Part shown: positions 1 through 7,300 of the stretch, piece after piece
Numbering within the stretch: position 1 is the first letter of the stretch
Layout: every line of letters begins with the position of its first letter
Assembly (NCBI GenBank): GCA_913063125.1
Contig: CAJXZM010000001.1
Location: 124,001 to 188,000 of the forward strand
Reading direction: 5' to 3'
Origin: an uncultured Gammaproteobacteria bacterium
GTDB taxonomy: Bacteria; Pseudomonadota; Gammaproteobacteria; Pseudomonadales; Ketobacteraceae
Length of the DNA stretch: 64,000 nucleotides
Made by a program: the position numbers and the translations under genes
Notes under the pieces: generated by a model
What the model saw: the letters and a program-made list of their open reading frames with translations, nothing else
What the model was told of the DNA's origin: nothing
The model's database searches: none

Positions 1-516
1 CATCAAGTCTTTGATTAATACACGGTCAGCGCGCTTTCTGCGCATCTCATTGACTTGTTCAGGTGTTAACTTAGCTTTGGCACCAAATTTAACATTATTC
101 ATTTTTGCATTTTCGATACCAGACATTTGGCGATCTTTCCTTAGACTGGTCTCAAATTCTGCGATTGCTGCAAGCATAGTGAAAAGCAAACGACCTTCGT
201 TAGTCGTAGTATCGATGCTTTGATCCAGCACCTTAAACCCAACACCTCTATCATTAAGATCAGACACAATTTGATGAAGGTGCAATGTCGATCGAGCTAA
301 CCTGTCCATTTTGGTGATTACCAAAGTGTCACCGCGTCGAACAAATTTTAAACATTCCTGTAATTTTGGTCGCTGGGCAGTGGTACCACTGAGTTTATCC
401 ATGAAGATATGATCGTCAGAACAACCAAACTCTTTTAGTTGGGAAATCTGTACATCCAGCTTTTGCCCGGTTGTACTGACTCTCGCGTACCCGATCAACT
501 CACCTTTATTAATCAT
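1..516 (-). CDS. Serine recombinase (resolvase/invertase), 3' end outside window
   Basis: The reading frame is open from an ATG at 514-516 to the window edge, giving 172 residues. The N-terminus reads IGYARVSTTGQ, with the nucleophilic serine of the resolvase family at the VST motif. Further motifs are DKLSGTTAQRP, a KMDRLARS segment and the LLFTMLAAIAEFE helix start, all typical of Tn3-type resolvases and DNA invertases. A GGAGAT ribosome binding site precedes the start by about nine bases. The C-terminal helix-turn-helix begins near the edge (KLTPEQVNEMR). It probably resolves multimers of the element or inverts a segment. The family is certain, the exact role is not. Confidence 0.93.
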   Translation of the reverse strand, partial: MINKGELIGYARVSTTGQKLDVQISQLKEFGCSDDHIFMDKLSGTTAQRPKLQECLKFVRRGDTLVITKMDRLARSTLHLHQIVSDLNDRGVGFKVLDQSIDTTTNEGRLLFTMLAAIAEFETSLRKDRQMSGIENAKMNNVKFGAKAKLTPEQVNEMRRKRADRVLIKDLM

Positions 517-540
517 AATTGTCCAATATCTCCTAAGATG

Positions 541-603
541 TTATGAGAATTACATTATAAGACATGAAATGAGGCATATAAAGTGAATATCTCATAATGT
601 ATA
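541..603. promoter_or_regulatory. Candidate resolvase binding (res-like) site
   Basis: Imperfect inverted repeats lie just upstream of the recombinase gene: TTATGAGAAT at 541-550 against TATCTCATAA at 588-597. The nonamer TATAAGACA at 556-564 matches the Tn3/gamma-delta res half-site pattern at eight of nine positions. Resolvases usually bind next to their own gene, so this is a reasonable res or promoter-operator region. It is inferred from position and weak similarity only. Confidence 0.3.
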
Positions 604-639
604 CAATTTGAGACGCCGGGCATGTTCAAGCCCTTCGCA

Positions 640-3096
640 TTAAGCCGCAATATATTCGCATGCGCTGTTAACCACTTCAGGTATGCGACGAAGCATTTTT
701 TCTTCACCACCCACAACATGACATAGAGTGGATTCCATTTGGTATTGATCCATGTGATTGGATAACTGCAAAGCTAACTTGTTTAACCCGGCACGGCGCA
801 TTCCTGCCCCGGCAGGTATTCCGTGGTACTCCCCGATGTGCTGTTGTACCTTAGCGGCATTGGGTGTCACTTTCCGTTCCCGGTACATTGAAGGGAAGTC
901 CACTACATTCTTCATCGTCGATTCGACGTATTTGTATTGATCACTGCAAGGATCAAGGGCGCATCGTTGATATTCTCGTGTTTTACAACCAATGGCTTCA
1001 AAGAAAGTATATTCTTCATTATCTTGGTATTTGGCGTTAGTGCATGGGCAAAAATAATCTTGTACTGGAGTCCATGAGTTTTTGTCAATTAGCGCGCCAT
1101 CGGGGATACGCTCTGCCAAGGATGTTACAACCTGCTTATAGTGATCAATTGAGTAGATTGGGGACTTCAGTGGAAATATTAGACGGTAGCGGTTGGGCAT
1201 TTCTGGTGAGTTTCGAAATGAATTGCAAATGATAAAACTATGTTTTTTCCCATACCCAGCCTCTGACCAGAATTGTTTTGCACATTCATCCTTACAGACA
1301 GTCCCGCCATCAATATCAATGACAACAAGGTTTGCTTGTAGCATTTGTTTATGGCTTCGCAAACCACGCCCTGCGGTCGCGCCCTCGTCAGTAAAAATTG
1401 AAGGGTTGAACATCAGGGCATCATCTTTGTTAACTACAATGTCTTTTGACAAATCTCGAAATAGCCCAATTAGTTCGAGGTGTGAATCAAATGATTCAAT
1501 ATTCTGATTAAAGAAATCTCCACTAGCATTAAATCCCACGCACAGTGTGCTCCCTTGGCGGGGGCGATCATCGAAATGCACCTTACCTGCTATACTATTA
1601 AGAGGTGGGGTGCATTTCGATTTGATGGGAAGCTTGCTAGTGAAATCCAGTTCATCACCACCAATATAATTTACTTCATCTGCACCTAGACCGAATCGCG
1701 AAGCGATTCCCCGCGCTAGCGCGTCACCAATAACAATAATATCCACAACTTCGGCAGAGTTCTTGCGTAAATTGGTTCGCATCGCCGATTGAAACGCCCC
1801 TTCAACTACAGTCGCAATAGTCACAAATTCTTCATTAAAGCCCAAGTTGGTCAATAATTTGATGTGATTGCTATTCCTGTTCTGGGTTACATTGTGGAAA
1901 TAGATGGTCTCGTTATCGTATTCATTCAAACCATGTGATATTACTGGGATTCGATTGTCGTTGCCTAATACACCGCCATAAAAATTGTTTGCGGCATAAA
2001 TAAAATCACGCCCACCAATAAAATCCAATGCCTTTTGATCAATTGCCGCTTGATATTGGTTGCATAAATTCTTTGACCCGTATCCCGTATACCAACCTCG
2101 TGTTAAGTAATGTACTCGAACGCGGTCTTTCAGGTGATAAAGGTCATGGTATCGTAGTTTGCTTGTCATTGAGTGAGCCATAGTTTCAATCCCGTGATAA
2201 TGAGTGAACCAAAAATGCATCATGGATATACCGATGTTGGCACTCAATAGTGTCACACCTTTGAATTTTGATGGCTTCAGCATTGAAATCGCATTTAACC
2301 AATTGCCGCTATCGCCAAGCGAATCCCACACATCAGGTTCAACAAACATTTCTTGGTTGGGGTCAAGGATATCCCGAAGAAATTTAAGAAGCCCCTCAAC
2401 GCTTGTTAATACGTCATCAGGATTAGAAATTTCATCCTTCAACTTTGACTCATTCACTGAAAATAACGGAGCCATGCCACTGCTTGGGTTCACCGTCCCC
2501 ATAATTACCCGATCTTTTATAACCCCAACATTGCGACTTACATCAAACTCATGATAATGATCAATCTGCACACACTCATCAAAGTATATTTTCCAGTTAT
2601 CAACCTTGTGGAAATACGGCAATCTTAGGTATGCAGCGTGGGTTATTATTAATACATGACCAAATTTACTAGCCGCCTTCAAATATGCATCAATTACCAA
2701 GGTGGGCTTTCGGGTCTTGATGAGTTTTTTTACGGTGCTACGCATCAATCCCATATCCAGCAATGCACTAGCAATAGCCTTTACGTGTACATATTCATTT
2801 AACGAGTCTGTATCAATTAAAATAGGTTGGTGCCCCATGACCTGTACAAGGTTAGCTGTTTCTTTCATTACGACGTCGGTAGGCTGCACAATCATGTGAT
2901 TGTAACGTTTGGCACCACTTCCCATAATATTGCTGGTGATAAAGTTGCACATCTGATGGGTCTTCCCCGAACTCGGTGGGGCATCGACAAGTTGAAGGTG
3001 GTTTCGTTGCTCTTTAATCTTTTTCTTTTTTTTGCGGGAAATAAAGTGCCCATTTTTCGCACTTGTAGATGTATTGGTCATTGTGACGAAATCCAT
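640..3096 (-). CDS. Helicase/primase-like replication protein of the element
   Basis: This 818-residue protein has a Walker A motif (APPSSGKT, residues 39-46) and a Walker B motif (IYFDEC, about 170-175). A Q/R-rich segment near 434-443 resembles helicase motif VI. The C-terminal third has VVIDIDGG near 591-598, followed by a serine/arginine-rich strand and the RYRLIFPL segment near 636-643. This arrangement resembles archaeo-eukaryotic-type primase domains of plasmids and phages, with the DxD as metal ligands. I infer that it unwinds and primes the element's DNA. The order helicase-then-primase is the reverse of P4-type alpha proteins. The start is uncertain: ATG at residue 1 or residue 6, neither with a strong ribosome binding site. 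Confidence 0.6.
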   Translation of the reverse strand: MDFVTMTNTSTSAKNGHFISRKKKKKIKEQRNHLQLVDAPPSSGKTHQMCNFITSNIMGSGAKRYNHMIVQPTDVVMKETANLVQVMGHQPILIDTDSLNEYVHVKAIASALLDMGLMRSTVKKLIKTRKPTLVIDAYLKAASKFGHVLIITHAAYLRLPYFHKVDNWKIYFDECVQIDHYHEFDVSRNVGVIKDRVIMGTVNPSSGMAPLFSVNESKLKDEISNPDDVLTSVEGLLKFLRDILDPNQEMFVEPDVWDSLGDSGNWLNAISMLKPSKFKGVTLLSANIGISMMHFWFTHYHGIETMAHSMTSKLRYHDLYHLKDRVRVHYLTRGWYTGYGSKNLCNQYQAAIDQKALDFIGGRDFIYAANNFYGGVLGNDNRIPVISHGLNEYDNETIYFHNVTQNRNSNHIKLLTNLGFNEEFVTIATVVEGAFQSAMRTNLRKNSAEVVDIIVIGDALARGIASRFGLGADEVNYIGGDELDFTSKLPIKSKCTPPLNSIAGKVHFDDRPRQGSTLCVGFNASGDFFNQNIESFDSHLELIGLFRDLSKDIVVNKDDALMFNPSIFTDEGATAGRGLRSHKQMLQANLVVIDIDGGTVCKDECAKQFWSEAGYGKKHSFIICNSFRNSPEMPNRYRLIFPLKSPIYSIDHYKQVVTSLAERIPDGALIDKNSWTPVQDYFCPCTNAKYQDNEEYTFFEAIGCKTREYQRCALDPCSDQYKYVESTMKNVVDFPSMYRERKVTPNAAKVQQHIGEYHGIPAGAGMRRAGLNKLALQLSNHMDQYQMESTLCHVVGGEEKMLRRIPEVVNSACEYIAA

Positions 3097-3128
3097 TATT
3101 ATTTTCGGTTGTTTTTATCATTAGTTGT

Positions 3129-3380
3129 CAAATATCCACATATAAACAAATCCTACAATTGGTTCAGCATCCACCCATTAAAATAACGGGCACGCGAAAG
3201 CCGATAGAGAATGTTCCCTTTGGATTCATAATTTATGTGGGGATTTTTCAGCATAAAAAACATTACAAAGACATTCGATTCGGGTTGCCCAAAAAGAATT
3301 GGTCTTGATTTTTTATGCTGCATGCGCCTTTAGGGTTTCAACAAGGCGCTTGTGCTGGGCGAGTAATGTGTCGCCAGCAC
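3129..3380. other. Structured non-coding region, candidate replication origin or control RNA
   Basis: The stretch 3097-3578 between the helicase/primase gene and the next promoter shows no convincing gene. It contains a DnaA-box-like ATATCCACA at 3132-3140 and a perfect 12-bp inverted repeat at 3249-3260 and 3309-3320. A 7-bp stem lies at 3324-3330/3343-3349, and a 10-bp stem with one bulge at 3352-3362/3371-3380. Such clustering beside a replication gene suggests an origin, a primase loading site or a control RNA. Function is inferred from position and structure. Confidence 0.35.
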
Positions 3381-3578
3381 CAACATATTATTGTAATTCT
3401 CATTTTGACGCAAGAAAAAGTTGACCCTTGTCGAAATGCATGTTAGTTGACAGGATTCAACTGCTTTTATTTCACATTTGATTATCAGGCAACTATTTAA
3501 ATACATTTGATCAGGATGCGGGTTGAGCAAAACCTTATGTTTTATTTTGTCATTGGTGTTCGATAAAATCAGAAGAAA

Positions 3579-3607
3579 TTGTACCCGAAGCTCAATAATC
3601 GTATAAT
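3579..3607 (+). promoter_or_regulatory. Sigma-70 promoter for the 3675-4434 genes
   Basis: TTGTAC at 3579-3584 and a perfect TATAAT at 3602-3607 are separated by 17 bases, the ideal spacing. The interrupted reading frame starts 68 bases downstream. No other use for this motif is evident. Confidence 0.65.
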
Positions 3608-3674
3608 GGGTGTGTACTTTAGTGGTTATTGTTGGCAATTATTAGGCAAGCTAACAATCTGAAGGTACACGCCC

Positions 3675-4055
3675 ATGTTGCTCGACTTTGAGCCAATCCT
3701 GACTATCCATGGTTTTACCAACGCCAATTACGAATTCAATCTGACGACTATCGGATGGTCGTATGACCTCGAATTCGCATTTTTTGATTCTGATTCCTGC
3801 TTCGACATCAATCGATGAAAAATAATTCGCCAGTGGGGCAATCCTGATGCATTCATTCGTTGCGATCTGGTAACCCATGCCGGTGATATTTCAACAGCCA
3901 TTAGAATCTTCGATCAACAGTGGCGTAATGAATTGCGGTATGAGAACCCCACTCGTGAAATTATCGACAAACAGATTAATCAGTCATCCGCCACCATCCA
4001 TGTATTAACCATAAGTAAACACAACGCAATGACCGTTCTATTAACGATTAAGTAG
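3675..4055 (+). pseudogene. Small element protein interrupted by an in-frame TGA
   Basis: From ATG 3675 (GAAGG ribosome binding site nine bases before) the frame runs to TAG 4053-4055, broken only by TGA at 3816-3818 (codon 48 of 127). Both halves look coding. The product resembles the protein encoded at 6430-6822: both have an N-terminal HGFT and a C-terminal VLTISKH followed by a short beta strand, at nearly the same length. It lies ten bases before the next gene behind a good promoter. Either a nonsense mutation killed it, or TGA is read through, or only one half is made. The function of this family is unknown to me. Confidence 0.6.
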
Positions 4056-4065
4056 AGGGTATGTT

Positions 4066-4434
4066 ATGAATAGATATAAAAAGGAAGAATTCCTTAAACA
4101 CGAGGAAATTCGCAAAGGATTATCTACAGCTGAAATCAAACAGCAGGACAATGAAAAAGCCATTGAAGCAGAAATCAATCAACTTGCCCGTACGATCCAC
4201 ATTGAACAATTCCCAGAAGAATATGATTATCAACTCGACTCATTCGCCGATGCAAATGTCCGCCAGCGTGGAGTGAATCCGATGAATGATGGTTACATTG
4301 TAAAAACCAATGAGACCCGCATAAACAAAGGTGTCACGCCCCTTTCTGATGCGGGTTTAGCGGTATTGGATGACAGCTTCAAGCTAGCTTACGCGGAAGC
4401 TGAAGCCATCGTACGGGGTAGTGCCGACAAGTAG
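4066..4434 (+). CDS. Hypothetical protein of the element
   Basis: This is a 122-residue acidic soluble protein with a charged, helical N-terminal half rich in K, E and Q and no membrane segment. An AGAGGG ribosome binding site precedes the ATG, and the start lies ten bases after the stop of the interrupted gene, so the two form one operon from the promoter at 3579-3607. I recognise no domain. It may be a small DNA-binding or accessory protein of the element, but nothing in the sequence proves this. Confidence 0.6.
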   Translation: MNRYKKEEFLKHEEIRKGLSTAEIKQQDNEKAIEAEINQLARTIHIEQFPEEYDYQLDSFADANVRQRGVNPMNDGYIVKTNETRINKGVTPLSDAGLAVLDDSFKLAYAEAEAIVRGSADK

Positions 4435-4569
4435 ATACACTGGAGACCCTTGTGTTGTGTTCAAAGTCACCATCACCACATAGGGGCAAAAAACGAAAAA
4501 ACCCACATACAGACATATCACCGAATGCCGTGAATTATTCGATATATATTTGTGGCTTTATCGTACACG

Positions 4570-4634
4570 AAAGTTTGATTTCACCAATATTTTTTGAGGT
4601 GCAAACTTTGATTAGCCCTCACCTAAAAAATGTT
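4570..4634. repeat. Two overlapping inverted repeats in an intergenic region
   Basis: Within the 289-base gap 4435-4723, AAAGTTTG (4570-4577) pairs with CAAACTTT (4602-4609). AATATTTTTTGAGGTG (4586-4601) pairs, with one mismatch and one bulge, with 4620-4634. The arms interleave, so the hairpins could form a pseudoknot or compete. No gene is convincing in this gap. Confidence 0.35.
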
Positions 4635-4723
4635 GTGAATGTGACGAGGATGCACCTGACTTGTTTTAATTGCTGCTAGGCTCAATGGTATAGAAAAATA
4701 TATCTGCAATCGTGGAGCGGGTT

Positions 4724-5152
4724 ATGATCGAAGTGATACATGATAATGAACGAGAAAATAGAAATATCAAAGAGTTCTCTGAGATAGCCGTCCGCCAACT
4801 AAATTTTTCGGTAGATCGAGTAATAATCAGCTTCGTCGACACGAAAACAATTGGTGATAATCCTCGTTCAGATAAGAGAACGTTAGGTTCGTTGTTGTTG
4901 CTTCCTGATTGTTATAAAGTGGATATTGATAAGGATATACCGAGTTCAGTGCAGGCTCTGACCATTTGTCATGAATTGATTCATGTGAATCAAAACGTTT
5001 TGGGGCGATTAGCCCCTGTGGTCGATGGTTGGACGTGGGATGGTGAGTATTATGCAACTACATCAAATTATAGTGAGCGCCCTTGGGAGATTGAGGCAAG
5101 AGCCAAGGAGCGTGACTTGCTATACTCAGTATTGAAGGAGTACCGGTCATAA
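4724..5152 (+). CDS. Small HExxH metallopeptidase-like protein
   Basis: The 142-residue product carries a zinc-binding HELIH (H83, E84, H87) in the helix ICHELIHVNQ. A later glutamate-rich segment, PWEIEARAKERD (about 120-131), could supply the third ligand. This resembles short gluzincin-type metalloprotease domains of phages and plasmids. The ATG at 4724 is preferred over an upstream GTG at 4712 because GGAGCGG lies six to ten bases before it. No signal peptide is visible, so it should act in the cytoplasm. The substrate is unknown. Confidence 0.6.
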   Translation: MIEVIHDNERENRNIKEFSEIAVRQLNFSVDRVIISFVDTKTIGDNPRSDKRTLGSLLLLPDCYKVDIDKDIPSSVQALTICHELIHVNQNVLGRLAPVVDGWTWDGEYYATTSNYSERPWEIEARAKERDLLYSVLKEYRS

Positions 5153-5201
5153 AGGTTTTGGTATGGATTCCTTCGTAACAACTTTGATCGGTAAATATTT
5201 A

Positions 5202-5414
5202 TTAAATTGAATTATCAGGTTCAGCTTTCGAATAAAACAAATGACGCTCAAACACCAACAGCCCGATGGGGGCAAATACGATCACAATCAGCCGTAAGGG
5301 TAGTGCCATTGGTTCCAATGGTGTTGACCCATCCAGTTCGTTCATGGCTCTTGCTGCAAATATACCAACATTTAGCCAAATGATAATTAACGCAACTGAA
5401 AACACTATTGTCAT
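5202..5414 (-). CDS. Small two-helix membrane protein
   Basis: This 70-residue protein has one hydrophobic segment near residues 2-22 and a second near 40-55, separated by a polar loop containing MNELDGSTP. An AAAGGA ribosome binding site lies six bases before the ATG. It is the last gene of the minus-strand operon that starts with 6430-6822 and the phosphoesterase, 35 bases downstream of the latter. I do not recognise a family. It could anchor or modulate the phosphoesterase, or act alone at the inner membrane. Confidence 0.55.
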   Translation of the reverse strand: MTIVFSVALIIIWLNVGIFAARAMNELDGSTPLEPMALPLRLIVIVFAPIGLLVFERHLFYSKAEPDNSI

Positions 5415-5449
5415 GGTAAATCCTTTTTAAGTTATTTAGTGAGTATATT

Positions 5450-6415
5450 TTACGGGGACATGAATTTTGCTTTTGATAGCACGGCTTCTCCATCCCACCT
5501 GTATGCAACCAACTTGCCACCATTTGCAACGGAATAATCAAGGCAGGCGACATTGTTGGTTAATGGTGCGGGTTCACCGGTAAGCCAGTAGTGCCCAATA
5601 AAACACGGTGGTTGATCTTCGGTGTATGTTGGAATTATTTCTGGTATGTCGCAATGTGCTGCATCGCCTATGTCTATGCCGAATGGTAATGCCATGTCAC
5701 CAAGCGAACTGGCATCGCTTTTCCACCATTGCACTCGAACCGCTGTGCGCTCATGGCGATCTTTATCTTTAAATGACACACCATCGAGCAACTCAACTTC
5801 AACACCCTTCAGAAGGGTTTCTATGGCGTTGTAGGTGTCGGTGTCTTTAGTGGATGCTTCAACCAATAATTCTTCGGTAAGTAATTTATTGGGCGCAACA
5901 GTTTTAATGTGTTCAACGTGTTTATCGTCCCAACAAGCATGAATTACACGTAATCCATCCAGTTCCAACCATAGCGGTAATGTGTAGAAAAAGTCTAAGA
6001 CCGCCTGTTTTAACTCAAGGTCAGACTCATATTCATTTAAAAATGCTTGGTGTTGGCTGGTGTTCTTATCCGTGTGGGGTCTCAAATATGCACCATCATG
6101 AAGGGTATGGAATGCGAGCGCATTGAACTCGTGGTTGCCCATGACAGCGAGTGCGTGACCATTGCTTACCATTGGTATCACGGTGTCTAAAAGCTGCTTG
6201 TGCTGTCTCAAGTGCTCACCACGATCAATAAAATCACCAAGGAAGATTACCTTGCGATCTTCGTGTCGATAACCGGTGTCGCTCATCTGGTACTCAAGGC
6301 ACTCAAGCAGTTTGATTAATTCATCAGCATGCCCGTGAATGTCGCCAATGATGTCGTATTTTTGAGGCGTGTTTGGTTCGTGGTCAGCGCCTTGGTTGGC
6401 GTTCGATTTATCCAT
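5450..6415 (-). CDS. Calcineurin-like metallophosphoesterase (PP2A/ApaH type)
   Basis: The 321-residue protein has the ordered motifs of this superfamily: GDIHG (residues 24-28), GDFIDRG (60-66), GNHE (93-96), a later HACWD and GHYW. These bind two metal ions. Relatives include serine/threonine phosphatases, PrpE and diadenosine tetraphosphatase ApaH. The first 18 residues are polar and probably disordered. It lies in an operon 14 bases after the 6430-6822 gene. The substrate cannot be read from sequence; nucleic-acid ends, dinucleotides or phosphoproteins are all possible. On a mobile element a host-interaction role is plausible. Confidence 0.85.
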   Translation of the reverse strand: MDKSNANQGADHEPNTPQKYDIIGDIHGHADELIKLLECLEYQMSDTGYRHEDRKVIFLGDFIDRGEHLRQHKQLLDTVIPMVSNGHALAVMGNHEFNALAFHTLHDGAYLRPHTDKNTSQHQAFLNEYESDLELKQAVLDFFYTLPLWLELDGLRVIHACWDDKHVEHIKTVAPNKLLTEELLVEASTKDTDTYNAIETLLKGVEVELLDGVSFKDKDRHERTAVRVQWWKSDASSLGDMALPFGIDIGDAAHCDIPEIIPTYTEDQPPCFIGHYWLTGEPAPLTNNVACLDYSVANGGKLVAYRWDGEAVLSKAKFMSP

Positions 6416-6429
6416 AATGGAATTCCTTT

Positions 6430-6822
6430 TTAATTATTGTTAATGATTATGAACTCAATGGAGCAGGCGGTGTGTTTGGAAATGGTCAATACACGTACTC
6501 TAATACCACCGTTGTATCGCATGGTTTCAATATTCTCAAGTACCGGGCTTTTTTGTCGAAGCCATCTATACCACATGTTGATGAGATAACCAGTCGCTTC
6601 GTACATGCTTGCACCGGGTTTTAACGGTAGCGTGCATGATATTAAGCAGTTGAAATTACTTGGTTGCCGAAGTGTTTCTGATGTTTCAGCAATGAATGGT
6701 GAATTATCGTCAAACAGAACCCCGTTTATTTCATGGTCATATGCAGCAATGGTGTGATGCATATCATCAGTGATCGAAGTGAACCCATGGTCTTTGAGTA
6801 TGATGGCGTATTCAATTGACAC
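6430..6822 (-). CDS. Hypothetical protein, paralogue of the interrupted gene at 3675-4055
   Basis: This 130-residue protein of mixed alpha/beta character starts at a GTG (6820-6822) with AAGGA nine bases upstream. It shares with the interrupted gene at 3675-4055 the N-terminal HGFT, a central acidic FDD/FDS segment, a helix with W and R, and VLTISKH close to the C-terminus. The two therefore form a small family duplicated on the element. It heads the operon with the phosphoesterase and the membrane protein. No known domain is evident. Confidence 0.6.
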   Translation of the reverse strand: MSIEYAIILKDHGFTSITDDMHHTIAAYDHEINGVLFDDNSPFIAETSETLRQPSNFNCLISCTLPLKPGASMYEATGYLINMWYRWLRQKSPVLENIETMRYNGGIRVRVLTISKHTACSIEFIIINNN

Positions 6823-6895
6823 AATCGGTATTCCTTTATGTTGTGTCCAGTGCGGTGGGCGTCTGGAGCTGCCAGTATATCTAAAGCAGCCGTCC

Positions 6896-6923
6896 AGTAT
6901 AGCACGATATGCATGCGGCTCAA
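6896..6923 (-). promoter_or_regulatory. Candidate sigma-70 promoter of the phosphoesterase operon
   Basis: Reading the minus strand, TTGAGC (6923-6918) and TATACT (6901-6896) are separated by 16 bases, about 75 bases before the GTG start of the 6430-6822 gene. Position and motif quality support it. Confidence 0.45.
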
Positions 6924-6971
6924 TGGGGCTGCGTTGTCATCGTGTGTGCTTCCAAGTAGCAAAACTACTAC

Positions 6972-7011
6972 CCCCGTTGGTGTGATAAATACCTTCATCA
7001 CACCAACGGGG
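6972..7011. repeat. Perfect 15-bp inverted repeat between divergent genes
   Basis: CCCCGTTGGTGTGAT at 6972-6986 is repeated in perfect inversion at 6997-7011, with ten bases between. It lies between the divergent operons starting at 6822 (minus) and 7017 (plus), and the right arm ends five bases before the plus-strand ATG. It could be an operator, or an RNA hairpin that hides the start region of the 7017 gene. No T-run follows on the plus strand. Confidence 0.6.
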
Positions 7012-7016
7012 TCAAA

Positions 7017-7247
7017 ATGAGTAAGCCGAAAAAACTTTATGTAAGTGATTTACCCACCGAGTACCGGGAATTATTCGACAACCTTTGTAGTTTAATGGAG
7101 TTAACTCGAAGTGAACTATTAATGTTGTTGATGGTGGGGAGTGGGGTTGCTGGTGGCGGTGTTCAAGCTGTCATTCCGGATGCTGGAACTCGTGCTGAAT
7201 GGCGTTCGATGGTGGTCGAACGAGTATTTGAATTCGCCACATCTTAA
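7017..7247 (+). CDS. Small hypothetical protein, possibly a regulator
   Basis: The 76-residue product starts with a basic segment (MSKPKKLYV) followed by helices (LPTEYRELFDNLC, LTRSELLMLLM). This pattern could fit a small ribbon-helix-helix or helical DNA-binding protein, but no signature proves it. The start lacks a good ribosome binding site and follows the strong hairpin at 6972-7011, so translation may be controlled by the hairpin. The stop codon overlaps a perfect Shine-Dalgarno sequence (7245-7252). Confidence 0.5.
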   Translation: MSKPKKLYVSDLPTEYRELFDNLCSLMELTRSELLMLLMVGSGVAGGGVQAVIPDAGTRAEWRSMVVERVFEFATS

Positions 7248-7300
7248 GGAGGTTGTTTGGTTATTTGTGGCGGCGCAGCGGCTATTTTGTGTGTTTCTAC

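Noticed and set aside
3330-3638. Minus-strand frame of 102 codons covering the promoter at 3579-3607
   Set aside because: No ribosome binding site, low-complexity composition, and it overlaps the hairpin cluster and the strong plus-strand promoter.
3651-3878. Minus-strand frame of 75 codons opposite the TGA-interrupted gene
   Set aside because: The plus-strand frame has a promoter, a ribosome binding site and a paralogue; the minus frame is its shadow.
4452-4679. Open frame of 75 codons on the plus strand after the 4066-4434 gene
   Set aside because: It has no ribosome binding site, an unnatural composition and covers the interleaved hairpins; it looks like chance.
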